Shown: positions 16,456 to 24,915, counted from the first letter of the stretch. The stretch: 33,317 nucleotides of DNA from JAXFPC01 sp034180005 (GCA_034180005.1 JAXFPC010000039.1:1-33317), one strand, 5' to 3'. Made by a program: numbers and translations. Notes: generated by a model from the sequence alone, not told the origin.

Positions 16456-17661
16456 TTATAATCCCTCTACTTCCTGCACAACAGAACGGATCGTACCATC
16501 GGAAACTATGGTTACAAGTTCATCACCCCAGCGGACTTTATCCGTAGAGTCGACTACTTCGTAATCACTGTTTTGCGTAACGGAATATCCCCGCGACAAC
16601 ACAGTCAATGGACTCATACTTTCAAGCAAAGCCGTTTGCATAGCGAACCGTTGCTCTCTGACTTCCAAGAAGTTCTGCACTGCAACGTTTAATTTATTCC
16701 AAGCAAAATCGAAACGCAATATCTTGTCTGCAAAAATCCGCTCTGATTTTTTTAGCACTTCAGCTTCCGTCAAACTTTTAAGTTCAGCCTCGACAGCATG
16801 AACTTTTTGCGTCATCAGGTTCACACATCTTTTTTGCAGTGCAAGTACCTGCGCCGTATATTCAACGATGTTGGGAACCGCAATTTCAGCAGCTTGCGAA
16901 GGTGTAGCAGCTCTCTTATCAGCCGCAAAATCACAAAGTGTAAAATCAGTCTCATGTCCAACGGCACTTATGACAGGAATTTTAGAATCTGCTACGGCTC
17001 TCACGGTCAATTCTTCGTTGAAAGCCCATAAATCCTCAATGGAACCTCCGCCTCTGCCCACAATCAAAATATCAGCCAATTTATGTTTGTTAAAGAATTT
17101 TATTGCAGCAGCTATTTCTGGTGACGCATCCTGTCCCTGAACCTTTACAGGATAAAGTAAAAGTTTTATGCCGGGATTCCTGCGGCGTCCGACAGTTATG
17201 ATGTCACGCACTGCCGCGCCGGCAGACGATGTTATAATTCCTACGGTCGGAGGATTTAAGGGAAGTTGCTGTTTATTTTCTTCAGCAAACAATCCTTCCT
17301 CGGCAAGTTTCTTTTTTAACCGTTCGTAGGCGAGCATTAAATCTCCTACACCCTGCTGAAGCATTATATCGGTATAAAGCTGGTAAACTCCGTCACGTTC
17401 ATATGCCGTAATACGTCCTACAGCTATGACCGTATCGCCGTTAACAGGTTCGAATTTCAGTGTGTTCGCTCTGCTACCGAACATAACGCACTTTAAAACA
17501 GCTCCGTTGTCTTTCAATGTAAAATAACAGTGTCCCGAAGGATATCTTTTGAAATTTGAAATTTCGCCGGTCACTTGAACATTATTTAATTTTATGTCTT
17601 TATCAAGCAAAGCTTTGATATGCTTATTTATTTCACTTACAGAAAATATTTTATCTGCCAA
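16456..17661 (-). CDS. xseA: Exodeoxyribonuclease VII large subunit
   Basis: This catalytic subunit degrades single-stranded DNA to oligonucleotides. The OB-fold domain (VQVTGEISNFKRYPSGHCYF) is followed by the catalytic core (GIITSSAGAAVRDIITVGRRR, RGGGSIEDLWAFNEE, AVGHETDFTLCDFAADKRA) and a coiled-coil C-terminal region. The open frame begins at 17730, deep inside the preceding gene. TTG 17661 has GGAG 8 bases upstream, overlaps the upstream stop by only 11 bases and gives the family-like start MADKIFSVSEINKH. ATG 17700 is the alternative. At 401 residues the length is normal. Confidence 0.92.
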   Translation of the reverse strand: MADKIFSVSEINKHIKALLDKDIKLNNVQVTGEISNFKRYPSGHCYFTLKDNGAVLKCVMFGSRANTLKFEPVNGDTVIAVGRITAYERDGVYQLYTDIMLQQGVGDLMLAYERLKKKLAEEGLFAEENKQQLPLNPPTVGIITSSAGAAVRDIITVGRRRNPGIKLLLYPVKVQGQDASPEIAAAIKFFNKHKLADILIVGRGGGSIEDLWAFNEELTVRAVADSKIPVISAVGHETDFTLCDFAADKRAATPSQAAEIAVPNIVEYTAQVLALQKRCVNLMTQKVHAVEAELKSLTEAEVLKKSERIFADKILRFDFAWNKLNVAVQNFLEVREQRFAMQTALLESMSPLTVLSRGYSVTQNSDYEVVDSTDKVRWGDELVTIVSDGTIRSVVQEVEGL

Positions 17662-18604
17662 TGCCTGTTCTCCAACCGTAGACTGCACATCCAACAGCAT
17701 TATCTCCGCTGAATTCCGCCTGCGGAACATAAAATTTTGCCCCCACAGAGGTCAACCTCTTTTCAAGATGAGAGCGTATAAATTTATTGCATCCGACGCC
17801 GCCTACCAGAAGCATCTCTTTTGCTCCTGTCAAAGCCGCTCCGTTAATAAAAAGTCTTGCAAATGTTTCTGCCAAAACATATTCAACACCTCGAGCTAGT
17901 TCAGCTGCACCCGCACCGGAAGCCAGCATCCTTTCAGCAGCCGTAGCAGGTCCTGAAAGGCTGGCCACCGCATTTTTTACAGAAACCGGCAAACAACAAT
18001 TTGATGCAGCACCGGTTGCCAGCTTCTCCAAAGAAGGACCTGCCGGAAACGCAAGTCCCAAGGCAACACCTATCCTGTCAATGAACTGTCCGGCATGCAA
18101 ATCACAACTACCTCCTATTTCCTTAAGTTCGTATCTTGCATCAGCTTTTGCTTCAACTAAAATAAGATCTGTAGTCCCTCCTGAAGCGTGCAACACCAGA
18201 AATTTTTCGGAGCAAGGCGCACCTGCTGACCAAACACCTGCTTCTATATGATTTTCCTGGTGACTGATAATATTAAGCGACGCCCCGCAGGCTACTGCAA
18301 GTGAGCGTGCCAGCCCGCAACCGGCCAAGAAGGCAGGCATATAAGAACCCTCCAAAAGACGCGGATAACCTGAAGCCGTAACGGACATCACTTTATAACT
18401 GCCTCCGCCGAACAGTTCTTCTACAAGTTCTGGCAAATTACGCACGTGTTGAAAAACCATTTCGGACTGCTGTAATCCGCGTGCGCCCTTTTTCACAGTC
18501 AGCAATTTTCTGCGATAACCGATAAGGCTTCCTGCCATATCTATTGCAGCAACAGACGTAGTATAGCAGCTCGTGTCTATGCCCAGAAATATTTTCTCCG
18601 ACAT
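17651..18604 (-). CDS. Kae1/TsaD-like protein (peptidase M22 paralogue), function unknown
   Basis: This 317-residue ASKHA-fold protein resembles TsaD, the tRNA threonylcarbamoyladenosine transferase subunit, but diverges from it. It begins FLGIDTSCYTTSVAAID, where TsaD has ETSCDET. The metal ligands seem preserved: HQENH (His115, His119) and Asp301 in FSGDNAVG. The SGG loop is SGGTTD instead of SGGHTQ, and the GGVVPE-ASR-H block of TsaD is replaced by GARGLQQSEMVFQHVRNLPE. LLVGGVGCNKFIR near the C-terminus matches the phosphate-2 loop. ATG 18604 lies one base after nusB. It is probably a second, non-TsaD member; activity is unknown and the old name O-sialoglycoprotein endopeptidase is not supported. 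Confidence 0.8.
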   Translation of the reverse strand: MSEKIFLGIDTSCYTTSVAAIDMAGSLIGYRRKLLTVKKGARGLQQSEMVFQHVRNLPELVEELFGGGSYKVMSVTASGYPRLLEGSYMPAFLAGCGLARSLAVACGASLNIISHQENHIEAGVWSAGAPCSEKFLVLHASGGTTDLILVEAKADARYELKEIGGSCDLHAGQFIDRIGVALGLAFPAGPSLEKLATGAASNCCLPVSVKNAVASLSGPATAAERMLASGAGAAELARGVEYVLAETFARLFINGAALTGAKEMLLVGGVGCNKFIRSHLEKRLTSVGAKFYVPQAEFSGDNAVGCAVYGWRTGIGR

Positions 18605-18605
18605 T

Positions 18606-19007
18606 TTATCTTACCAACGTTCCCAAAACTCCGTTTACAAAACGCGGCGATTCCTCACTGCCATATCCTTTTGCTATTTCTACAGCTTCATTAATAGCTA
18701 CGCCTGCAGCCACAGCAGGCTCGGCAAAAAATATTTCGTAAATTGCCAAGCGCAAAATATTCCTATCTGTAGCGGATAATCTTTCCAGGGACCAGTCAAT
18801 AGATGTGGCTTTAATTTTTTCATCAATTTGTTTTTTATTGGCTATTATGCCGTTCAATAACTCCTCTGCGTAAGGAACTGACTTTTCCGTTTCTTTCTCG
18901 GTGTGCTCAGCTATCGCTGCTTCCAAGGCGGTTGTTTTGTCACAACCTTCAAAATCAAGCTGGAACAAACTTTGAAGAACAATCTCTCTGGCAAGTCTGC
19001 GAATCAT
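18606..19007 (-). CDS. nusB: Transcription antitermination factor NusB
   Basis: This 133-residue all-helical RNA-binding protein works with NusE (S10) on BoxA sequences to prevent early termination of rRNA transcripts. RRLAREIVLQSLFQLDFE at the N-terminus and LERLSATDRNILRLAIYEI, GVAINEAVEIAKGYG towards the C-terminus are typical. The open frame continues to 19079, but ATG 19007 has AAGGAG 10 bases upstream and matches the family N-terminus. It lies downstream of asp23-amaP as in other Firmicutes. Confidence 0.95.
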   Translation of the reverse strand: MIRRLAREIVLQSLFQLDFEGCDKTTALEAAIAEHTEKETEKSVPYAEELLNGIIANKKQIDEKIKATSIDWSLERLSATDRNILRLAIYEIFFAEPAVAAGVAINEAVEIAKGYGSEESPRFVNGVLGTLVR

Positions 19008-19039
19008 ATAAATAAAACTCCTTAAAATTTTATAGTTTT

Positions 19040-19267
19040 TTAGCGATGATATCCCGGCGGCAGCAAACGATCCAACCATTCCAGGAGATCTTCATGATTA
19101 TCAAGTTTATGCCCGATAAAGAATCCTATCCCCAAGCAAATGATAATGAACAACGCCTTAAAAAAGCCGAGCCAAATAAATAGCGTGCCGACAAATATTC
19201 CCATAAGAGAGCAGAGCACCCTGCCGCGATAATTATTCCAGATATCTCTGAAGATGTCGTTCAACAT
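19040..19267 (-). CDS. DUF2273 small membrane protein
   Basis: This 75-residue protein has two closely spaced hydrophobic segments (about 17-34 and 36-53) and a charged C-terminal tail. It matches the DUF2273 family, which is typically found between amaP and asp23 or nusB genes. ATG 19267 has AGGTGG 6 bases upstream. Function is not established; the setting suggests a membrane component of the Asp23/AmaP envelope system. Confidence 0.85.
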   Translation of the reverse strand: MLNDIFRDIWNNYRGRVLCSLMGIFVGTLFIWLGFFKALFIIICLGIGFFIGHKLDNHEDLLEWLDRLLPPGYHR

Positions 19268-19277
19268 GCTGTACCAC

Positions 19278-19799
19278 CTACTCTTCCTTAGCTTTGATCT
19301 GCTTCACGAACAGTTCGATATCTCTCACTTCTATTCCGGTAACTTTTTTGAGACTTTCTTTGACATTGTTTTTTATTTCGGCAGTCGCTTCCGGAATGTT
19401 TATACCCGGTTCTACAGAAGTATTGATACGCACGTCTATACCTTCATCTTCAAGCTTAACAATAACTTTTACATGATGTATGCCGTAAATTTCCTGAGCC
19501 AGCGCGGAAATATAATTTTCCAAAGCACTTCTTCCTACAAGTATTTTTCCTTTAGGACCTTCGCTCAACTTCAAGGAACTCATTCCTGTAATACCTAAGC
19601 CCGTTATCAAAAGCCTTACACTGACAAGAAGCATAACAATACTGGCCACAGCAAAAATCCAGTTCCCCGGAATATGATCAAAAAAATAAGTTACACGGGC
19701 AGAAGAAAAAACTTCCAGACTGCACAGCAATATCAAAATAGATACAATGGCCATTAGAAACGTGTAGAGAGTCAAAATTATTCTATCAGCAATACCCAT
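19278..19799 (-). CDS. amaP: Alkaline shock response membrane anchor protein AmaP
   Basis: This 173-residue protein has two N-terminal membrane segments (about 8-30 and 47-68). The C-terminal cytoplasmic domain carries the Asp23-like strand pattern (AQEIYGIHHVKVIVKLEDEG, then VKESLKKVTGIEVRDIELFV). In Staphylococcus AmaP anchors Asp23 to the membrane. ATG 19799 has a good ribosome-binding site. It is followed by the DUF2273 gene 10 bases on and preceded by asp23, the expected partner. Confidence 0.88.
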   Translation of the reverse strand: MGIADRIILTLYTFLMAIVSILILLCSLEVFSSARVTYFFDHIPGNWIFAVASIVMLLVSVRLLITGLGITGMSSLKLSEGPKGKILVGRSALENYISALAQEIYGIHHVKVIVKLEDEGIDVRINTSVEPGINIPEATAEIKNNVKESLKKVTGIEVRDIELFVKQIKAKEE

Positions 19800-19833
19800 G
19801 GATACTCCAGCCTCCTAATCAATGATAGTTATA

Positions 19834-20358
19834 TTAATTTTCCTTTGTATCGCTGCGCAAATCAGCCAGCTGCGCTTCAAAGGAATCCGCCACACTGTTC
19901 TGCTCCGCTCGACGTTTCTGTTCCTGAGTGATTTCTTCCATAGCGAGCTCTGACACCAGCGCCATTTCCAAACCCGACTTGGGTCTTTTTTCTACTCCTT
20001 CAATATGAACATCCACAAAACGAACTTCATAGCCTGTCATATTTTCTATAGATTCTTTGACCTTTTCCTGTACGGCGAGAGCAATCTCAGGAACATATCT
20101 GCCGAATTCAACGATAATGTAAACACCTACATCTACAAGCTTTCCTTCAAAACGCAAGGAAACGCCTCTTGTAGGATCATCCTTCTTCCCCAACAAGCTG
20201 TTAAAATCATCGGAAAAACTGCCGGCCATAGCCAATACTCCATGTACTTCTCTAGCTGCCAGACTGGCGACAATCCGAATAACATCATCGGCGATACGGA
20301 TATCACCAATGCTTCTTTCCTCTTGTACGGAGTTTATAACCTTATTATTCTGTTCCAT
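19834..20358 (-). CDS. Asp23/Gls24 family envelope stress response protein
   Basis: This 174-residue soluble protein has the DUF322/Asp23 domain: IRIADDVIRIVASLAAREVHGV, then VDVGVYIIVEFGRYVPEIA and VKESIENMTGYEVRFVDVHI. Its C-terminal 35 residues are charged and probably flexible. Family members form membrane-associated assemblies and respond to cell-wall stress. ATG 20358 has AGGAGG. It is the first gene of the operon that runs through nusB to recN, matching the yqhY-nusB order of Bacillus. Confidence 0.9.
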   Translation of the reverse strand: MEQNNKVINSVQEERSIGDIRIADDVIRIVASLAAREVHGVLAMAGSFSDDFNSLLGKKDDPTRGVSLRFEGKLVDVGVYIIVEFGRYVPEIALAVQEKVKESIENMTGYEVRFVDVHIEGVEKRPKSGLEMALVSELAMEEITQEQKRRAEQNSVADSFEAQLADLRSDTKEN

Positions 20359-20402
20359 ATTCTAAGGCCTCCTGTACCATTAACAAAAACCACCAACTAT
20401 CC

Positions 20403-20421
20403 TATGCTAAATTATAGCATA
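20403..20421. promoter_or_regulatory. Promoter with overlapping 19-bp palindrome, asp23 operon
   Basis: On the minus strand an extended -10 TGC-TATAAT lies at 20411-20419, about 50 bases before asp23. It is embedded in a perfect inverted repeat TATGCTA-AATTA-TAGCATA (7-bp arms, 5-base centre). The -35 is weak. A regulator binding the palindrome would cover the -10. No regulator can be named. Confidence 0.6.
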
Positions 20422-20446
20422 AAAAGCGTACAAGCGCAGGTATTTT

Positions 20447-20499
20447 TGAATAAATAAAAAGCGTCCTGTGAAAATATGCATATATTTCACAGGACGCTT
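20447..20499 (-). terminator. Strong terminator after fni
   Basis: A perfect 15-bp stem (20459-20473 with 20485-20499) with an 11-base AT-rich loop that is itself palindromic is followed on the minus strand by a T-rich tract (20447-20460). It ends the long operon that begins at 29824, 5 bases after the fni stop. Confidence 0.93.
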
Positions 20500-20503
20500 G
20501 AAC

Positions 20504-21571
20504 TTATCTTCTACCGCGGCAAACAGCTTCCAAATTATATCCGCGGCAATTTATATATTGGTATGTTGAATCAGTGATAACCAAAGGCACTCCACGTAAT
20601 GCGTAAGGATGCTTGCACCCTGTGAGGACCAGGTAGTGTTTAACATCTTCAGCCAACTGCAAAAAGTATTCTGTTGCTGCGGTAACGCCATGCTGCAAAA
20701 CAAGTTTTAAAACTATACCTGTTATTCCGACAAGATCAGCTCCCAAGGCAAACGCTTTGACAACGTCGCTTGCTGAGCGGATACCTCCGCTTGCCAACAG
20801 TAAATCTTCTTCGGTCAAATTCTGCGAACAATCCAGCAGACTCCAGCATGTCGGCTGTCCCCAACACAGTAAATCTTTCGACAGTTCTTTTTGCGCTCTC
20901 GCAGCTTCTATAGCTGCAAAATTTGTTCCTCCGGCTCCGGCGCAATTAAAATCTTTAAAACCGTAACCTTTTAATAATCGCAGCTGTTCCGCAGCAATAC
21001 CGCTGCCTGTCTCCTTGACGATAACAGGTACGGAAACATGCTCTTTTATCTTTAGAATGTTTCCGAGCATTCCCGAAAAATTTCTGTCCCCCTCCGGCAT
21101 AACCAACTCTTGAGCAGGATTAAGATGCACTTCCAAAGCATCAGCCGCGATCATATCAGCTGCTCTTCCGGCTTCTTCCGGTGTAGCTAACACACTGACA
21201 TTGGCAAAGACCAGCCCCGTCGGATAAACTTCTCTGATTACGGCGTAGCTGGAACATTCCTGCGCTCCGCCCTTTTTTACTACACCGTACTGAGAGCCTA
21301 CCGCGATGCCGATACCGAGTTTTGCAGCGACAACAGCCAAATTTCTGTTAATTTCTGTCAGCTTCTCGTCACCGCCGGTGACAGCATCAATAAAAAAAGG
21401 TAAGCGCAAATTTCTGCCGTAAATTCTTACAGATAAATCAATGTCTGCCAAATTAACATCTGGCAGACAATTTGATAAAAAGCGAAGATCTTCAAACCGT
21501 GTACCGGCAGGACCGTCAGCAAGTTCCACAGCATATTTTATGTGCTCTAACTTACGTTGGACACGCTGCAT
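20504..21571 (-). CDS. fni: Type 2 isopentenyl-diphosphate delta-isomerase
   Basis: This 355-residue FMN-dependent TIM-barrel enzyme interconverts isopentenyl and dimethylallyl diphosphate. Visible blocks are RKLEHIKYA at the N-terminus, PFFIDAVTGGD, GIGIAVGSQ, HLNPAQELVMPEGDRNFSG, PVIVKETGSGI and GGIRSASDVVKAFALGADLVGI. Some positions differ from the common form: AVTGG for MTGG, and MPEGD for QPEGD. ATG 21571 has AGAGGGG 6 bases upstream. It lies 20 bases after ispH-rpsA and is the last gene of the operon. It balances the two C5 products made by IspH. Confidence 0.93.
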   Translation of the reverse strand: MQRVQRKLEHIKYAVELADGPAGTRFEDLRFLSNCLPDVNLADIDLSVRIYGRNLRLPFFIDAVTGGDEKLTEINRNLAVVAAKLGIGIAVGSQYGVVKKGGAQECSSYAVIREVYPTGLVFANVSVLATPEEAGRAADMIAADALEVHLNPAQELVMPEGDRNFSGMLGNILKIKEHVSVPVIVKETGSGIAAEQLRLLKGYGFKDFNCAGAGGTNFAAIEAARAQKELSKDLLCWGQPTCWSLLDCSQNLTEEDLLLASGGIRSASDVVKAFALGADLVGITGIVLKLVLQHGVTAATEYFLQLAEDVKHYLVLTGCKHPYALRGVPLVITDSTYQYINCRGYNLEAVCRGRR

Positions 21572-21591
21572 AGTTCGCCCCTCTTCAATTT

Positions 21592-23658
21592 TTATTCTTC
21601 AATACCTTCAAACTGCTCTGAAAGATCCTGAGTCAAAGAAGATTTTTTCCCCAAGAAAGAACTGTATTCATTGCTTTCCGCATCGCGCTCCAGTTTAGAA
21701 ATACTCAGACCGATTTTCTTGCCTTCAAAATCAATTTTAATGATTTCGGCTTTAACGAGTTGTCCAACTTCCAAAACGTCCTCAGGCTTGTTAATTCTTT
21801 CTCTGGAAATTTGAGAAATATGCACCAACCCCTCAAGTTTATCGTAAATCTTTACAATAGCTCCGAATGGGAACATCCTTGCAATTTCCACTTCGACAAT
21901 ATCGCCTACACTAAGTTTTGCAGCTTCACTCTTCCAGGGATCTTCCAAAGTTTCTTTGATGCTCAGAGCAACGCGTCTGGCTTCACGGTCAATATTTTTC
22001 ACATAAACAGTAACTTCGTCGTCCACGTCAGCTACGTCGGCAGCTTTGACGTTGCGATCCCAAGAAAGCTCCGTATTGTGAACCAAACCAACAAGCCCTT
22101 CGCCGATTTCTACGAACAGACCGAATTCAGCAACCTTAACCACCTTACCAGTATATACGCCGCCTTCTTCTACGGAATTATATGCGATTTCCTCTTTAGC
22201 AGCTCTTGCCTCCTTAGCCGCCTGAATGCGAGCTTCTTTTGCTTCGCGCCAAGCCTTAGCCTTAGCCTCTTTTTCAGCTTTGAGAATATCGCGACGAGAA
22301 ACAACTATGCGTTTCTTCTCCAAATCCACTTCAATAATCTCAGCTTGAAGTTCTTGACCTACATAACCGCTAAAATCTTCCACACGTCTAAGTTCTACAT
22401 GAGACGCGGGCATAAAGCCTTCGACGCCTTCTACAGCAACAGAAAGTCCAACTACGCTTTTAGCTTTATTCTTGATAACGCGCAGCACTTTGACAGTAGC
22501 CTCACGCTTTTCTCCTTCAGCAAGTTCCGCTACATCTTTCCACGCAGCGTCGCGCTCTGCGCGAATCTTGGAAAGACGCACGAAATCATTATTCGTACTG
22601 CCGGGGATCACTTTAGCTTCAACTGTGTCTCCAACTTTAACACTTGCCATGATTTCTTCAGGAGATTCAGTCGACCATTCGCTGAATGGGATATTGCCGT
22701 CATGTCTGTAGCCAAAGCTTACGTAAACTCCGTCTTTATCAATCTGGATGACAGTTCCTTCAACTATCTTTCCAGGAAATACTTCTACCTCCTCTTGAGC
22801 ATTGAGCATAGCTTCAAAATTAAATTGTTCCATTACTGTAATAGCCTCCTTAATTAAACGGTCAGGAGTTGAAGCTCCAGCCGTGATTCCGATTTTAGTA
22901 CATCCCTTGAACATTTCAGGACACAACTCAGTCGCTGTTTCAACATGAAACGTTCTTGAACACAACGCGGCTGAAACATCAAAAAGATGTCTTGTGTTGG
23001 CGCTGTTCTTCCCGCCTACAATCACCATCGCATCAACCTTAGTTGCCAATTCTCTGGCGGCTTTCTGACGCTGAGCTGTCGCGTTGCATACGGTGCGTTC
23101 CACGCGGTAGTCCCCCGGATGAGTCACTTGAAGCGAAGTAAGAATTTCTTCAAAACGTTCCACATCAAAAGTAGTCTGGATAATCACTCCATAGCGACCG
23201 AATTTGGGTACACCTGATGTATCTTCTATATTTTCTACACATATAGCTTTTTTTCCTGCCCACTTTAAAATACTTTTTACCTCAGGATGATTTTTTTCTC
23301 CCACTATAACCGGCAAATACCCGTCTGCAGCAACTTCAGCTGCTTTTTTTTGCGCCATCCTTACACTGGGGCATGTAGCATCTACGACATTCACCCCACG
23401 CAATCGCGCTTCCTCGTAAGTATCCGGTCCTTCTCCGTGAGATCTGAAAATAACATTTTCTCCTGCAGAAAATTTTTCCAAACTGTCTCTGCAAGCAACC
23501 CCCTTAGAGGTTAATTCTTCTACCAGTTGAGGATTGTGTACGAGCGGACCTAAAGTTCCGAAAACTCCCCTGTCGTTTGCAGCTTTCTCGGCAATAGCCA
23601 CAGCTCGCTTAACGCCATAACAAAATCCGCAATACTCGGCAACAAATATCTCCATCAT
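21592..23658 (-). CDS. ispH: IspH (HMB-PP reductase) fused to ribosomal S1-like protein
   Basis: This 688-residue fusion has two parts. Residues 1-285 are 4-hydroxy-3-methylbut-2-enyl diphosphate reductase, the last MEP step. The [4Fe-4S] cysteines are Cys13 (GFCYGV), Cys96 (TCPSVR) and Cys191 (VCNATAQRQ); His41, His74, His124 and Glu126 are present. Residues about 300-670 hold four S1 RNA-binding repeats, beginning near GKIVEGTVIQIDKDGVYVSF, EKREATVKVL, GVYTGKVVKVAEFGLFVEIG and GDIVEVEIARMFPFGAIVKI. A charged Ala/Lys/Glu linker separates repeats 2 and 3. Start is ATG 23658, overlapping the plsC stop; ATG 23655 is equally possible and better spaced from GGAG. Such fusions are known in Clostridia and Negativicutes. 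Confidence 0.96.
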   Translation of the reverse strand: MMEIFVAEYCGFCYGVKRAVAIAEKAANDRGVFGTLGPLVHNPQLVEELTSKGVACRDSLEKFSAGENVIFRSHGEGPDTYEEARLRGVNVVDATCPSVRMAQKKAAEVAADGYLPVIVGEKNHPEVKSILKWAGKKAICVENIEDTSGVPKFGRYGVIIQTTFDVERFEEILTSLQVTHPGDYRVERTVCNATAQRQKAARELATKVDAMVIVGGKNSANTRHLFDVSAALCSRTFHVETATELCPEMFKGCTKIGITAGASTPDRLIKEAITVMEQFNFEAMLNAQEEVEVFPGKIVEGTVIQIDKDGVYVSFGYRHDGNIPFSEWSTESPEEIMASVKVGDTVEAKVIPGSTNNDFVRLSKIRAERDAAWKDVAELAEGEKREATVKVLRVIKNKAKSVVGLSVAVEGVEGFMPASHVELRRVEDFSGYVGQELQAEIIEVDLEKKRIVVSRRDILKAEKEAKAKAWREAKEARIQAAKEARAAKEEIAYNSVEEGGVYTGKVVKVAEFGLFVEIGEGLVGLVHNTELSWDRNVKAADVADVDDEVTVYVKNIDREARRVALSIKETLEDPWKSEAAKLSVGDIVEVEIARMFPFGAIVKIYDKLEGLVHISQISRERINKPEDVLEVGQLVKAEIIKIDFEGKKIGLSISKLERDAESNEYSSFLGKKSSLTQDLSEQFEGIEE

Positions 23659-24248
23659 TCTTCTCCGGACTGCAACGCAGCTATGCGACGCATCATCTCT
23701 TCCGTTAGTTCTGACAAAAGTTCTTTAGTCAAGGGAACTCCTTCCGGAAAATATATCGGTTTCCCGAAACGCACCGTTACTTTGGGCCACAATTTCCCGG
23801 AACGTTTCAAGTCCGTACCGATGACACACGAAGGAACGATAGCCGCTCCGGTTTTACTGGCCATCATCAGAGCCCCGGGCGCCGCTTTGCCCAGCTTTCC
23901 TGTTTTACTGCGCGTTCCTTCAGGAAAAATCGCCAAGACTTCACCGCTTTGCAAAATATCGATTCCCTGCTTAATAGCAGCTCTGTCAGCACCTCCTCGA
24001 CGCACAGGAAACGCCCCCAGCAGTCTGTAAATATATCCCAAAACAGGAACAAAAAGCTCCTGTTTCGCCATGAAATGTACTTTTCTGTTCGCGCATGTGC
24101 CTATAACCGGAGGATCAAGCAAACTGATATGATTGCTTGCCAAAACAAGCGGTCCCTCTTTAGGTATGTTTTCTACACCTGTGCACTGCATTCTGAAAAA
24201 AATCGTAAATAATATTCTGCACAGATTTTTAGCAATTACATAAAACAT
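23655..24248 (-). CDS. plsC: 1-acyl-sn-glycerol-3-phosphate acyltransferase
   Basis: This 197-residue membrane-associated enzyme adds the second acyl chain in phospholipid synthesis. The HX4D catalytic motif is NHISLLD (about 39-45), and the glycerol-phosphate-binding motif is FPEGTRSKTG (about 107-116). A hydrophobic N-terminal segment probably inserts in the membrane. ATG 24248 lies inside the end of cmk (20-base overlap) with GGGAGCGGG upstream, and the gene ends within the ispH start. The cmk-plsC-ispH/rpsA order is conserved in related bacteria. Confidence 0.94.
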   Translation of the reverse strand: MFYVIAKNLCRILFTIFFRMQCTGVENIPKEGPLVLASNHISLLDPPVIGTCANRKVHFMAKQELFVPVLGYIYRLLGAFPVRRGGADRAAIKQGIDILQSGEVLAIFPEGTRSKTGKLGKAAPGALMMASKTGAAIVPSCVIGTDLKRSGKLWPKVTVRFGKPIYFPEGVPLTKELLSELTEEMMRRIAALQSGEE

Positions 24249-24915
24249 TTTCCCGCTCCCGCACCAGCTTGATTATAAAATCACATACTTGATCAATGGT
24301 CATTGACGAACTGTCTAAAAGCACAGCGTCACAAGCCTGCTTGAGAGGCCCTATCAGACGTTCGCTGTCCTGTTTGTCACGTTCGGCGATTTCCTGCTGC
24401 AATTGCCGCAAATCAATCTTCTGACCTTTAGCTGCCAACTCCTTGTATCTCCGCGCTGCACGTTCTTCTACCGTTGCCGTAAGAAATATCTTCAACTGAG
24501 CATCCGGGAAGACAACGGTTCCTATATCCCTTCCATCCATCAGCACCCCGCCGCCGGCACCCATGCGACGCTGCTGTTTGACCATAGCTTCTCTTACGGC
24601 TCCGATAGCGGCAACCTTTGAAACCATACCAGTTACTTCTGCTGATCTTATGGCATCGGTAACCTCAAAATCATCGACGAAAACTCTGTTGCTTTCCTTC
24701 TCGGCATAAAATTTGATCGTCATTTCATCGGATAATTTACTTATAAAATCTGCGTCAAAAGCTCTGCCACTCTGTAAAAATTTCCACGTGACGCTTCTGT
24801 ACATTGCGCCGGTATCTATATATATGTAGCCAAGTTTACCAGCAACCAACCTGGCAATCGTACTTTTACCCGCGCCTGCCGGTCCGTCTATAGCGACAAC
24901 GATTTTCTTTCTCAT
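24229..24915 (-). CDS. cmk: Cytidylate kinase
   Basis: This 228-residue enzyme phosphorylates CMP and dCMP with ATP. The P-loop GPAGAGKSTIA is at about 11-21, followed by YIDTGAMYRSVTW in the NMP-binding region, LMDGRDIGTVVFPDA, and the arginine-rich lid RRYKELAAKGQ. ATG 24915 overlaps the preceding gene's stop by 4 bases (ATGA) with GGAG about 10 bases upstream. Length is normal. Confidence 0.96.
   Translation of the reverse strand: MRKKIVVAIDGPAGAGKSTIARLVAGKLGYIYIDTGAMYRSVTWKFLQSGRAFDADFISKLSDEMTIKFYAEKESNRVFVDDFEVTDAIRSAEVTGMVSKVAAIGAVREAMVKQQRRMGAGGGVLMDGRDIGTVVFPDAQLKIFLTATVEERAARRYKELAAKGQKIDLRQLQQEIAERDKQDSERLIGPLKQACDAVLLDSSSMTIDQVCDFIIKLVRERENVLCNC

Noticed and set aside
21760..22857. 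A 365-codon plus-strand open frame opposite ispH-rpsA
   Set aside because: It is a shadow frame over the S1 repeats, rich in Phe/Ser/Asn/His as expected from the complement, with no family resemblance or promoter.
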